A stretch of DNA of 64,000 nucleotides from CBDHEY01 sp965262305 (GTDB lineage Bacteria; Pseudomonadota; Gammaproteobacteria; Pseudomonadales; Cellvibrionaceae): assembly GCA_965262305.1 (NCBI GenBank), contig CBDHEY010000002.1, positions 1,736,001 through 1,800,000 of the forward strand, in the 5' to 3' direction. Position 1 is the stretch's first letter; every line of letters begins with the position of its first letter. The position numbers and the translations under genes are program-made. Under the pieces are notes generated by a model. It did no database searches, was not told the origin of the DNA, and was given only the letters and a program-made list of their open reading frames with translations. This document shows positions 1-8,233 of this stretch, piece by piece.

Positions 1-2621
1 ACGTTATCGGTGCGGCAAGTCAAACCACACATTATGACTACGATGCAAATGATAATGTTACGCAAGTCACTGATGGAAAAAGTAATATCACTAGCTTGGA
101 TTTTGATGGCTTAAATCGACTAACGTCTTCGATAGATCCGGTACTTGCAGAAACTCAATTAGAATTTAACGAGTTCGATCAAATCACACAAGTAACCGAT
201 GCGCGCGGTTTACAAACCCTCTATGAATATAACGCCTTTGGTGAACTCACCAAACTAACCAGTCCTGATACAGGGGTTACGCTGTATGATTACGACCCAG
301 CAGGTAATCTTATTAGCAGCACAGATGCACGGGGTGTACAAAGCCTTTATACGTACGATGCCCTGAATCGACTCACTTCAGTGACTTTTCCTGGCGATGC
401 ATCAGAAAACATCACTTTCTCGTACGATGCAACTACCAATGGCAACTATGGTATCGGTCGTCTTACGGGTATCACCGATCAGTCAGGCAACACAGGCTTT
501 ACATACGATTACTTGGGTAATCTCACTCAAAAACAAGTGACATTAAACGGCCGTACACATACCACTGCCTATGGCTACGATGCAACGGGTCGCATGGTAA
601 GCATGACACATCCTAGCGGTAATACTTACTACTATACCTACGATGCTTTAAGTCGTATTGCTTCAATCAGTGTTCAAGAAAATGGTCAAAGTACACAACA
701 AACGTTAGCAGGTAGCATTACCTATCAACCTTTTGGTGGTATAAGCCAATGGACCTACGGCAACGGTGTGATTCATACCATGGGTTATGACCAAGACTAT
801 CGTGTTACTAGCATTACCGATGTGGGGAATGCCTCGATCAATGACCTAAGCTATGGTTACGATGCGAATAACAATATTACGAATATCACCGATTCGCTTG
901 ATAATTTACTGAGTCAAACACTTGACTATACTGCAGTAGATCAAATAGATGAAGCAAACGGTGTATACGGACAAATAAAATTCGAATACGATCTAGTGGG
1001 TAATCGTACCGAAAAAACCACCAATGGACAGATAGACACCTACAACTACAGCACCAATAGCAATCAACTTGATCAAATTGATTTTAGCGATGGCAGCGCA
1101 CGTAATCTTGCCTATGATTCGGTAGGGAACCTTAGCACAGACCAGCATACGCAAACGGCCACCTGGAGCTACAATCAACAAAATCGTCCGACCCAAGTCA
1201 CAACGGCCATCGGTAGTGTCAATTTTGTACACAATGCCTTGGGCCAGCGTGTACAAAAATCCACAAATAATGAACACCTTAACTATCTTTACAACGAAAA
1301 TGGACAACTCATTGCCACGGTCAATGAACAGGGTGATATCATCGAAGAGTACGTATGGTTGGGTGGCACGTTAATCGCGTCGAAGTTAGAAACGAAGCCG
1401 GTTCATTACCACATTACCCACCGCCCAACAGGTAAAAAAATTCACACCTGTTCAACGACCAATGGTTCTTCCGTTGGCGCGGTGGATGGCACCGAAACAG
1501 GGGAATGTGCACAATGGATAAAAGTAAAAAATGGCGATTACTTTCATTTACAAAGAGCCACCGCTAATCACTATTTAAAACCGGATACCAATAACGATGG
1601 TTCAGCCATCTCGATTCAACCGAATGCCTGGAGCGGAACTTGGACCCAATGGCAACATGTTCCCAGCGATAATGGCTACGGTTATATTAAAAACCGCGCA
1701 ACCGGTAAATTTGTTTTTTTAAACGGTACCAGTAGCCAAATTCAACAGCAGCCTTCTACCTGGCGCGGTCACTACACCCAATGGAAATTTGAAAAAGCAG
1801 AATGTGCTGGTTGTGTCACCGCAGCGGCCACCTCATCGCAATGGGTGTATGTGCATAACAATCACCTTGATACACCACAAACCCTTACTGATGACAATCA
1901 GCAAGTTATCTGGAAACTGGATAGCCAAACACCATTTGGTGTTGTCGACGTGAACCACGATGTCGATGGCGACGACTATTTGGTTGAATTTAATCTTCGG
2001 TTTCCAGGGCAGTATTATGATAAAGAAACGGGTCTGAATTATAATTACTTTAGGGATTATGATCCGTCTTTAGGGAGATATGTTCAATCGGATCCTATTG
2101 GGCTAAGTGATGGCCCGAACACTTATAGTTATGTTCATAACAACCCGTTAATTTATTTTGACGAATTGGGACTTTCAAGTAATACATTCGATCCATTTGA
2201 CCCTAAAAATATGACTCCAGTGCAATTTATGCAACGGTGTCCAAGAAAGGCGCAACCTCATCGAGTAGTTAATGCATTAAAAAATATCAAAAGTTTAAAC
2301 TTTAGAGTTGGGAATCAAGTTTACAAGCTTTCTCATTCTGGAATGAAGCATATTCTTGTTAGGCATCATCCAGCTTATTGGAATGGGACAGTAAAAGCGA
2401 AACAAACTTTTTTTCCTAAAAGCCTATCTGTACAGAATATACAATCGATGATTAAGCAAGTAGTGAAACAAAATAGACAAACAATTATGAATAAAGGACC
2501 AAATGCTACTTTCCAGGTGCAAGGTAACATACATGGAAATCAATATGTTTTAGGATTTAAAAAAGGTCAAATAGGTCAGTTTTACCCCAAAACTAATCAG
2601 TGCGGATGTAACGTAAATTAA
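1..2621 (+). CDS. RHS-repeat polymorphic toxin (5' truncated by window)
   Basis: The reading frame is open from base 3, so the gene starts outside the window. The first ~1.3 kb encodes YD repeats (e.g. YDANDNVTQ, YDALNRLTS, YDPAGNLIS), which in RHS proteins build a beta shell around a toxin. At about 1400-1845 lies a ~140-residue module with three QW motifs (QWIKV, QWQHV, QWKFE), typical of a ricin-type beta-trefoil. The conserved RHS core follows: HLDTPQTLTDD, GQYYDKETGLNYNYFRDYDPSLGRY, then DPIGL at ~2092. After the core the sequence changes completely. The last ~140 residues contain KHILVRHHP, TFFPKSLS and GQIGQFYP, which resemble EndoU/BECR-fold RNase toxins; that part is inference. The next gene, 7 bp away, is the likely immunity gene. 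Deployment in competition between bacteria is expected for the family. The secretion domain is not visible here. Confidence 0.9.
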   Translation, partial: VIGAASQTTHYDYDANDNVTQVTDGKSNITSLDFDGLNRLTSSIDPVLAETQLEFNEFDQITQVTDARGLQTLYEYNAFGELTKLTSPDTGVTLYDYDPAGNLISSTDARGVQSLYTYDALNRLTSVTFPGDASENITFSYDATTNGNYGIGRLTGITDQSGNTGFTYDYLGNLTQKQVTLNGRTHTTAYGYDATGRMVSMTHPSGNTYYYTYDALSRIASISVQENGQSTQQTLAGSITYQPFGGISQWTYGNGVIHTMGYDQDYRVTSITDVGNASINDLSYGYDANNNITNITDSLDNLLSQTLDYTAVDQIDEANGVYGQIKFEYDLVGNRTEKTTNGQIDTYNYSTNSNQLDQIDFSDGSARNLAYDSVGNLSTDQHTQTATWSYNQQNRPTQVTTAIGSVNFVHNALGQRVQKSTNNEHLNYLYNENGQLIATVNEQGDIIEEYVWLGGTLIASKLETKPVHYHITHRPTGKKIHTCSTTNGSSVGAVDGTETGECAQWIKVKNGDYFHLQRATANHYLKPDTNNDGSAISIQPNAWSGTWTQWQHVPSDNGYGYIKNRATGKFVFLNGTSSQIQQQPSTWRGHYTQWKFEKAECAGCVTAAATSSQWVYVHNNHLDTPQTLTDDNQQVIWKLDSQTPFGVVDVNHDVDGDDYLVEFNLRFPGQYYDKETGLNYNYFRDYDPSLGRYVQSDPIGLSDGPNTYSYVHNNPLIYFDELGLSSNTFDPFDPKNMTPVQFMQRCPRKAQPHRVVNALKNIKSLNFRVGNQVYKLSHSGMKHILVRHHPAYWNGTVKAKQTFFPKSLSVQNIQSMIKQVVKQNRQTIMNKGPNATFQVQGNIHGNQYVLGFKKGQIGQFYPKTNQCGCNVN

Positions 2622-2628
2622 CGTAGAT

Positions 2629-3093
2629 ATGAAAATGTTTGAAATTAAGAGTTTGATTAAAGCTAACAACGAATTTATAGAAATCGATCAATTTTCTGGT
2701 GAGTTAGATGATTCAGAGTATATTGAAGGTGCATTGATGTTAACCTATAACTACGCTCCTCTAATCGGGCTGGCTGAAGCAGATCTAATCGATCAGTTAT
2801 GGGCTTATATTCTTGACGGGATTGGTTGTATATTAGATGGGAAGGCGTTTTCTACGTGCTTTCCTGACCAGCCGATTGAACTTAACTTTACTCCCAGTGG
2901 TTCGGACCAATTTGAATTTGAAATTATGGTAAATAAGTCTAAAAAAACGAAATTCGATATTCGAGAGTTCTCCGAGCCCATGCTGAAAGAGGCTGAAAAG
3001 TTTTTTTCCCGTTTAAATTTACTTGTGGATGGTGATGTTTATTCGCATGAATTAACCGAGATTACTCGATTGAATAAAGTTTTACATAATTAA
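2629..3093 (+). CDS. Probable immunity protein to the RHS toxin
   Basis: This encodes a 154-residue acidic, soluble protein with no signal peptide or membrane segment. I do not recognise the family. Its role as immunity protein is inferred from position: it begins 7 bp after the stop of the RHS toxin gene on the same strand, the classic toxin-immunity arrangement, and its length and acidity fit a protein that masks a basic RNase domain. No strong ribosome-binding site is visible, so it may be translated by coupling to the toxin gene. An alternative start is the ATG two codons downstream. The gene is followed immediately by RAYT-element sequence. Confidence 0.6.
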   Translation: MKMFEIKSLIKANNEFIEIDQFSGELDDSEYIEGALMLTYNYAPLIGLAEADLIDQLWAYILDGIGCILDGKAFSTCFPDQPIELNFTPSGSDQFEFEIMVNKSKKTKFDIREFSEPMLKEAEKFFSRLNLLVDGDVYSHELTEITRLNKVLHN

Positions 3094-3133
3094 ATCAATA
3101 GGGTCGTAAATCAATAGGGTCGGGGGAACAATG

Positions 3134-3331
3134 GGGTCAGACTCGATTGAATTAAGATTTTTCGTTTGGTAAAATCCGTTTTATTTTTCATGGAGTATAT
3201 GTTGGCCAGACTACCTCGATTTGTGATTCAAGGTCAGCCGCAACATGTAATTGTGCGCGGAAACAATCGCGAACCCATATTTTACAGGGACGAAGATTAT
3301 CAATTTTATCTAGAAAAGCTTGAAGACGAAC
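3134..3331 (+). pseudogene. Truncated copy of the RAYT transposase 5' end
   Basis: About 200 bp nearly identical to the start of the next gene: the same 16-base outer end (GGGTCAGACTCGATTG), the same leader, and the first ~50 codons (MLARLPRFVIQGQ, HVIVRGNNREPIFYR). It ends abruptly after EKLE at ~3325, where the outer end of the second, intact copy begins. The downstream catalytic region with HxH and tyrosine is missing, so it cannot encode an active enzyme. It is best explained as a partial tandem duplication left by movement or recombination of the element. Confidence 0.8.
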
Positions 3332-3403
3332 AATGGGGTCAGACTCGATTGAATTGAATTTTTTCGTTTGGTAAAATCCGTTTTATTTTTCATGGAGTAT
3401 GTG

Positions 3404-4126
3404 TTGGCCAGACTATCTCGATTTGTGATTCCAGGTCAGCCGCAACATGTCATTGTGCGCGGAAACAATCGCGAACCCATATTTTACAGGGACGAAGATT
3501 ATCAATTTTATCTAGAAAAGCTTGAACAAGCCTTCGATAAGCATGAATGCGAGTTGCATGCTTATGTATTGATGACGAATCATGTGCATCTATTAATCAC
3601 GCCGCAAAAGGAAAATAGCGTAAGTAAAGCGCTTCAAATGATTGGTCGCTACTATGTTCAGTATTTTAATTATACGTACGAGCGCACTGGGACTTTGTGG
3701 GAAGGTCGCTATAAAGCGACCTTGGTCGATACAGAGCACTACTTGCTTACCTGCTATAGATACATCGAACTCAATCCTGTTAGAGCGAATATGGTAAGCC
3801 ACCCCTCGGAGTATCCTTGGTCTAGTTATCGCGTTAATGCGATTGACATTGAAGGCAATACGCTGGTTACTCCGCACGATGAATATTTTAAGCTCGGTAA
3901 GACCAACGAATCGCGTCTAAAGGCTTACCTTGCCTTATTTAAATCAAAAATACCCGACAAAACATTGGGTGAGATTCGTTCTTGTACAAACAAAGCTTGG
4001 GTTTTGGGCAGTTCAAGATTTAAGGAAAAAATAGAGCTTCAGTTAGGTCGCGCAGCTACACCGAGAAGTAGGGGCGGTGATAGGAAATCTGAGCGTTATC
4101 TCAAAAGCAAAACCAATCGAGTCTGA
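3404..4126 (+). CDS. REP-associated tyrosine transposase (RAYT, IS200-like Y1 family)
   Basis: About 240 residues from a TTG start. RAYTs are single-stranded-DNA transposases that process REP-type hairpins. The HUH motif is visible as NHVHLLITP, followed by YYVQYFNYTYERTGTLWEGRYK with candidate catalytic tyrosines and the signature RYIELNPVRA. The C-terminus has the basic PRSRGGDRKSERY tail seen in this family. I prefer TTG at 3404 because GGAG lies 6 nt upstream and it yields the usual N-terminus (M)ARLSRF; ATG at 3392 and GTG at 3401 are in frame as alternatives. The stop codon lies inside the inverted end repeat at 4114-4129, so the gene and the element boundary overlap. A truncated copy lies directly upstream. 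Confidence 0.88.
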   Translation: MARLSRFVIPGQPQHVIVRGNNREPIFYRDEDYQFYLEKLEQAFDKHECELHAYVLMTNHVHLLITPQKENSVSKALQMIGRYYVQYFNYTYERTGTLWEGRYKATLVDTEHYLLTCYRYIELNPVRANMVSHPSEYPWSSYRVNAIDIEGNTLVTPHDEYFKLGKTNESRLKAYLALFKSKIPDKTLGEIRSCTNKAWVLGSSRFKEKIELQLGRAATPRSRGGDRKSERYLKSKTNRV

Positions 4127-4152
4127 CCCTAATGTTTTGCTAATGTTTTGGT

Positions 4153-4956
4153 TTAGCTGTATTTGGCTTCGAGTGCATGAATTAATGAACCTGTTAATGA
4201 AGGTTGATTCTTATCGAACCCGGGTTTTGTCTTAAACATTTCATTCCATAGATGTATTGCAAAACTATCTGGAAAGAAATCAGATGGATTGGGAAATGAG
4301 TTATCGAAAATTTGATCCCAATTGAATGGGTGTATTGGATAGAAATATTTTGCAGGGAAACCAAATTCGTTTAGATTGAAGTGATTTATTGCCCGAGTCA
4401 ATCCTACTGGGCCCACTTCGCCCCAGGATACATTCCTCGGTTTATTTCCTCGAAAGAGTCGCCTTTTTAGTTTTCTCTTTTTATCTTTGAGAGTGTCGAA
4501 TGGTAAAAACCTATTAGGAAATGCCGCTTGGTCTGAGAGGAAGCGCATAAACTTGCACCCAGGAACGGCCCCGAGTACCGCATTGTTGTATTTGTCGTAT
4601 TGTTCCCTGCCGAAGAAAAGACCGCTGAATTCAAAAGGCTTTAAACAGACGACATCGGTATCAACCCAAACACCCCCTTCGCGATACAACATCTCATATC
4701 TAAACCAATCAGCAAAACCGGCAACACTATTGTTATTTTTGTAGCGGAAGATATTTTGGCTTGTAAGTATCTCATTGGCATCGCGTACTTTTACACCATT
4801 TGGAATACCAGCAACATCGTCATAAACGAAAATCGTAACCTCATGACCATAGTATAAAAAAGATTTGAGCGCTAAACGCTCAATTTTACCTAGATTAGCT
4901 CCAATCCAAAGGGTTTTAATTTTAGATAAAGTTGCTACCAAAAAATTAGACTCCAA
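4153..4956 (-). CDS. Glycosyltransferase with DXD motif (GT32/TcdB-like)
   Basis: A 267-residue soluble sugar transferase. Visible features are the N-terminal KTLWIGANLGKIERL strand, the FADWFRYEMLYREGGVWVD helix followed by DTD (the metal/nucleotide-sugar DXD motif), and the later GPVGLTRAI segment. These are hallmarks of the Gly_transf_sug / capsular polysaccharide transferase group, which adds a sugar to a surface glycan. The donor and acceptor cannot be told from sequence. The first in-frame start is TTG at 4956. A second TTG at 4941 has GGAG about 9 nt upstream and may be the true start. The gene stands alone between RAYT element copies, which suggests it is accessory DNA. Confidence 0.8.
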   Translation of the reverse strand: MESNFLVATLSKIKTLWIGANLGKIERLALKSFLYYGHEVTIFVYDDVAGIPNGVKVRDANEILTSQNIFRYKNNNSVAGFADWFRYEMLYREGGVWVDTDVVCLKPFEFSGLFFGREQYDKYNNAVLGAVPGCKFMRFLSDQAAFPNRFLPFDTLKDKKRKLKRRLFRGNKPRNVSWGEVGPVGLTRAINHFNLNEFGFPAKYFYPIHPFNWDQIFDNSFPNPSDFFPDSFAIHLWNEMFKTKPGFDKNQPSLTGSLIHALEAKYS

Positions 4957-5111
4957 AATATTTTTCGCAGAATTTTAACATATATATTATATAGAGCGCT
5001 CAGATTGCCCCACGACATGAAATTACGAATACAGAGGTTATATGTATTTTGATAGTTTGCGCTGTAGGAACAAGCTTTTTAAGTAGGGTTAATAAAAGCC
5101 TAATAAAGGAA

Positions 5112-5164
5112 GTAATGCTATCTAAAAAGCAAAACCAATCGAATCTAACCCCAATGTTTTGCAA
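5112..5164. repeat. Remnant of the RAYT element 3' end
   Basis: The sequence at 5119-5160 closely matches the end of the RAYT gene and its outer repeat at 4101-4137: AAAAGCAAAACCAATCGA followed by TCTAACCCCAATGTTTTGC, against TCTGACCCTAATGTTTTGC. It is a solo, diverged end on the other side of the glycosyltransferase gene. That gene is therefore flanked by two copies of the element end. Confidence 0.65.
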
Positions 5165-5200
5165 TATTTTGAAATGTAATGGAATTCTGCTAAAAATTAA

Positions 5201-5287
5201 TGGTACCAGAGGCCGGACTCGAACCGGCACGCTTTTAAGGGCATCGGATTTTGAATCCGACGTGTCTACCAATTTCACCACTCTGGC
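5201..5287 (-). tRNA. tRNA-Leu (anticodon CAA)
   Basis: On the minus strand the 87-nt sequence starts GCCAGAG, pairs with CTCTGGT, and ends with discriminator A and an encoded CCA. The anticodon stem TCGGA/TCCGA holds loop TTCAAAA with anticodon CAA, which reads UUG. A long variable arm (class II) and the T loop GGTTCGAGTCC are present. The gene lies ~540 nt downstream of its apparent promoter, separated from it by a tandem repeat. Confidence 0.95.
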
Positions 5288-5770
5288 AATTTTTAACAGC
5301 GCATCTTTAAGCAAGACGCGTTTTTTTTATAACTTTTATCAGTGCTTTGCACTGAACCAATTAGTCGTTCACGGACTCCTGTCCTTCACGACACTTGCGC
5401 TTCCTGCGCATCGCACCACTCTGGCAATTTTTAACAACGCATCTTTAAGTAAGACGTGTTTATTTTTAAAGCTTTTATCAGTGCTTTGCACTGAACCAAT
5501 TAGTCGTTCACGGACTCCTGTCCTTCACGACACTTGCGCTTCCTGCGCATCGCACCACTCTGGCAATTTTTAACAGCACATCTTTAAGCAAGACGTGTTT
5601 ATTTTTAAAGCTTTTATCAGTGCTTTGCACTGAACCAATTAGTCGTTCACGGACTCCTGTCCTTCACGACACTTGCGCTTCCTGCGCATCGCACCACTCT
5701 GGCAATTTTTAACAGCGCATCTTTAAGAAAGACGTGTTTATTTTTAAAGCTTTTATCAGTGCTTTGCACT
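5281..5770 (-). repeat. 139-bp tandem repeat, 3.5 units, each carrying the tRNA-Leu 5' end
   Basis: Units start at 5281, 5419, 5558 and 5697 (periods 138, 139, 139). The last is partial and ends at ~5770. Read on the minus strand, each full unit ends with a short A/T stretch and then GCCAGAGTGGTG, the first 12 nt of tRNA-Leu. In the final copy this runs into the real tRNA; in the others it runs into a unit-specific sequence. Each unit holds the perfect hairpin CAGTGC-TTT-GCACTG and a GTCGT...ACGAC pair. The array lies wholly between the tRNA promoter and the mature tRNA, so it should be transcribed as leader. Confidence 0.9.
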
Positions 5771-5829
5771 TAGCTAAAATCTGCGAAACGCTTCGAAAGC
5801 CCAAACATCGCTGATTCCGAAGGCGGGCA

Positions 5830-5857
5830 ATTATAACAGCGGCATATTGCGGGTCAA
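5830..5857 (-). promoter_or_regulatory. Sigma-70 promoter for tRNA-Leu(CAA)
   Basis: On the minus strand TTGACC is followed, after 16 nt, by a perfect TATAAT and then a GC-rich discriminator (TGCCCGCC), typical of stringently controlled stable-RNA promoters. No equally good promoter was seen between the repeats and the tRNA. Confidence 0.75.
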
Positions 5858-5927
5858 TATCTAAAATTTGGCTTTTTTATGACGAATGCTTTACTCTTCG
5901 CGTTTTTTTGACATCACCAAGAATGTA

Positions 5928-6980
5928 ATGAAGCGCCAAGATTTCTATTATGAGCTACCCGATGAATTAATCGCTCGCAGACCGACTCAAGAACGCACGG
6001 GCAGTCGACTTTTATGTTTAAACGGCCAATCGGGGGGTATAGAACACCGGGAGTTTATTGATATCCTGTCAAATGTGGAGGCGGGGGATTTGATGGTGTT
6101 CAATAATACTCGTGTCATCCCCGCTCGAGTTTACGGTACGAAAGAGTCGGGGGGTAAGGTCGAAATCCTTGTTGAGCGTATTATTGACAAAAGTCGCATA
6201 CTAGCTCAGGTAAGATCGAGTAAGTCTCCAAAACCTGGAGCAACGATTTTACTGAGTGACAGCACTCGGGTATCAGTCGTTGGACGCCAAGATAACCTTT
6301 TTGAATTAGACTTTGTTGATAACAAGTCAGTATTAGAGAAATTAGAGACCGTTGGACATATTCCCTTACCACCCTATATTGATCGCGAAGATGAAGAATT
6401 AGATCGAGAGCGTTATCAAACGGTCTATGGAGAGAAAAAGGGCGCTGTTGCTGCGCCTACTGCTGGCTTGCACTTTGATGAAACCTTACTTAAAAAGCTC
6501 AAGGAAAAAGGTGTAGAGATTGCTTTCGTGACTCTGCATGTTGGAGCTGGGACTTTCTCTCCCGTGCGCGTCGACAATATCCATGAACATAAAATGCATT
6601 CGGAAGTCATGGAGCTGGATGAAATCGTATGCGAAAAGGTTAAAAAGGCTAAAGCTAGTGGAAAACGCGTGATCGCCGTTGGCACGACGAGTGTCAGGTG
6701 CTTAGAAACCGCAGGTCGATCGGGAGAAATAGAGCCTTACCAAGGTGAAACCAATATATTTATCTATCCAAGTTACCAATATCAGGTTGTGGATGCGCTT
6801 ATTACCAATTTTCACTTACCCGAATCCACGCTCTTGATGCTGGTATCCGCTTTTGCGGGGCACGAAAACATCATGCAAGCCTATAAACAGGCCGTGGAAA
6901 ACAAATATCGTTTCTATAGTTATGGTGACGCGATGTTTATAACGAAAAATGCAGATGTGATTTCTGGAGATACACACTAA
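5928..6980 (+). CDS. queA: S-adenosylmethionine:tRNA ribosyltransferase-isomerase
   Basis: QueA transfers and isomerises the ribosyl part of SAM onto preQ1 in tRNA, giving epoxyqueuosine at position 34 of GUN-anticodon tRNAs. The family signatures are clear: DFYYELPDELIARRPTQ at the N-terminus, NNTRVIPAR, HIPLPPYI, GAVAAPTAGLHF, HVGAGTF and ALITNFHLPESTLLMLVSAF. From ATG at 5928 the protein is 350 residues, matching E. coli (356). An in-frame ATG at 5886 would add 14 residues with no family counterpart. The stop codon directly abuts the tgt start, so the two are co-transcribed, as expected for consecutive queuosine enzymes. Confidence 0.97.
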   Translation: MKRQDFYYELPDELIARRPTQERTGSRLLCLNGQSGGIEHREFIDILSNVEAGDLMVFNNTRVIPARVYGTKESGGKVEILVERIIDKSRILAQVRSSKSPKPGATILLSDSTRVSVVGRQDNLFELDFVDNKSVLEKLETVGHIPLPPYIDREDEELDRERYQTVYGEKKGAVAAPTAGLHFDETLLKKLKEKGVEIAFVTLHVGAGTFSPVRVDNIHEHKMHSEVMELDEIVCEKVKKAKASGKRVIAVGTTSVRCLETAGRSGEIEPYQGETNIFIYPSYQYQVVDALITNFHLPESTLLMLVSAFAGHENIMQAYKQAVENKYRFYSYGDAMFITKNADVISGDTH

Positions 6981-8111
6981 ATGCCGATGAAATTTGAAGT
7001 AAAAGTTGAAGACGGCTTGGCGCGTAGAGGTGTTTTATCTTTTGATCGTGGAAAAGTACAAACTCCCGCATTTATGCCTGTAGGTACCTACGGTACTGTG
7101 AAAGGTATGACACCAAAAGATATTGAAGCCTCGGGTGCGGAAATTATATTAGGAAATACTTTTCATTTAATGCTGCGACCAGGAACAGAGGTTGTTAAAG
7201 CGCATGGAGATTTACACGATTTCACCCAGTGGCAAGGCCCAATACTAACTGATTCCGGCGGGTTTCAGGTTTTTAGCCTCGGCGATATGCGAACCATATC
7301 CGAAGCGGGTGTGAAGTTTAAGTCGCCAATAGATGGGAGTTTGGTTGAACTCAATCCTGAAAAGGCGATGCAGGTTCAGCGAGATTTAGGCTCTGATATT
7401 GTAATGATATTTGATGAGTGTACACCTTATCCCGCGACAGAAGCAGAGGCAAAAACATCAATGGAACTGTCTTTACGTTGGGCAAAACGAAGTAAAGATG
7501 CGCACTCTGGCAACCCGAATGCACTCTTTGGAATTGTTCAAGGCGGCATGTATGAGCCGTTACGAACCGCTTCGTTAAGTCAACTCGAAGAGATCGGCTT
7601 TGATGGCTATGCAATCGGTGGTTTATCAGTAGGTGAACCCAAGGAAGATATGATTCGAATTCTTGATCATCTAGGCCCAATCATGCCCAAGGATAAGCCG
7701 CGATATCTAATGGGTGTGGGCAAACCGGAAGATTTAGTTGAGGGTGTATTACGTGGCATTGATATGTTTGACTGTGTGATGCCGACGCGTAACGCACGTA
7801 ATGGGCATCTTTTTACTACTGAAGGTGTTGTCAAAATACGTAATGCGAAGTACAGGTACGATACGGGGCCACTTGATCCTTATTGCAAGTGCTACACCTG
7901 CTCAAATTTCAGTCGCGCCTATCTGCATCATCTGGATAAGTGTGGTGAAATTCTCGGTGCACAGCTGAACACTATCCATAACCTGCAACATTATCAGACG
8001 ATAATGGCAGAACTGCGCTTGGCAATTGCATCGAATACTCTTGACGAATATGTGTCGCATTTTTACGAACGAATTGGTAAGCCACGACCCACTTTATTCG
8101 AAAAACATTGA
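6981..8111 (+). CDS. tgt: tRNA-guanine transglycosylase
   Basis: Tgt swaps guanine-34 for preQ1 in tRNA-Asp/Asn/His/Tyr, the step before QueA. At 376 residues it has the standard length. The active-site segment LTDSGGFQVFSLG carries the first catalytic Asp, FDCVMPTRNARNG the second, and the zinc site appears as YCKCYTCSNFSRAYLHHL. It starts immediately after the queA stop. A second ATG two codons in is equally usable. In most gammaproteobacteria yajC follows; here the next gene is secD after ~120 bp. Confidence 0.97.
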   Translation: MPMKFEVKVEDGLARRGVLSFDRGKVQTPAFMPVGTYGTVKGMTPKDIEASGAEIILGNTFHLMLRPGTEVVKAHGDLHDFTQWQGPILTDSGGFQVFSLGDMRTISEAGVKFKSPIDGSLVELNPEKAMQVQRDLGSDIVMIFDECTPYPATEAEAKTSMELSLRWAKRSKDAHSGNPNALFGIVQGGMYEPLRTASLSQLEEIGFDGYAIGGLSVGEPKEDMIRILDHLGPIMPKDKPRYLMGVGKPEDLVEGVLRGIDMFDCVMPTRNARNGHLFTTEGVVKIRNAKYRYDTGPLDPYCKCYTCSNFSRAYLHHLDKCGEILGAQLNTIHNLQHYQTIMAELRLAIASNTLDEYVSHFYERIGKPRPTLFEKH

Positions 8112-8148
8112 ATTAAGTGAAAATTGCCCCTAGATACTCGAATGCCGT

Positions 8149-8154
8149 TATAAT
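8149..8154 (+). promoter_or_regulatory. Candidate -10 element for secDF
   Basis: A perfect TATAAT followed by CCGCGG lies 79 nt before the secD ATG. The nearest -35-like hexamer, TTGCCC at 8124, is 19 nt away, longer than ideal. It suggests that secDF has its own promoter in addition to read-through from tgt. Confidence 0.4.
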
Positions 8155-8233
8155 CCGCGGCTAATTTTATGTTCAGTCACAAAAAAACATTAAAAATGAC
8201 TGAAATTAGTTGATCTTGCTTGGACCCAATACG

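Larger units (their letters stand above)
3134..4129. repeat. RAYT element ends: 16-bp direct and inverted repeats
   Basis: The 16-mer GGGTCAGACTCGATTG occurs at 3134-3149 and again at 3336-3351, and its exact reverse complement at 4114-4129. The second and third copies bracket the intact transposase like terminal inverted repeats. Fragments reading TCAATAGGGTCG just upstream (3097-3122) look like further degenerate copies. Confidence 0.75.

Noticed and set aside
5049..5573. Long plus-strand frame across the tRNA-Leu and its repeats, plus a minus-strand frame at 5000-5314
   Set aside because: They read through a tRNA and a tandem repeat; the apparent protein is a repeat translation (the plus frame crosses two copies of the unit). 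No ribosome site.
5281..5770. CRISPR array
   Set aside because: Units are ~139 bp, nearly identical along their whole length with no variable spacers, and contain the tRNA 5' end.
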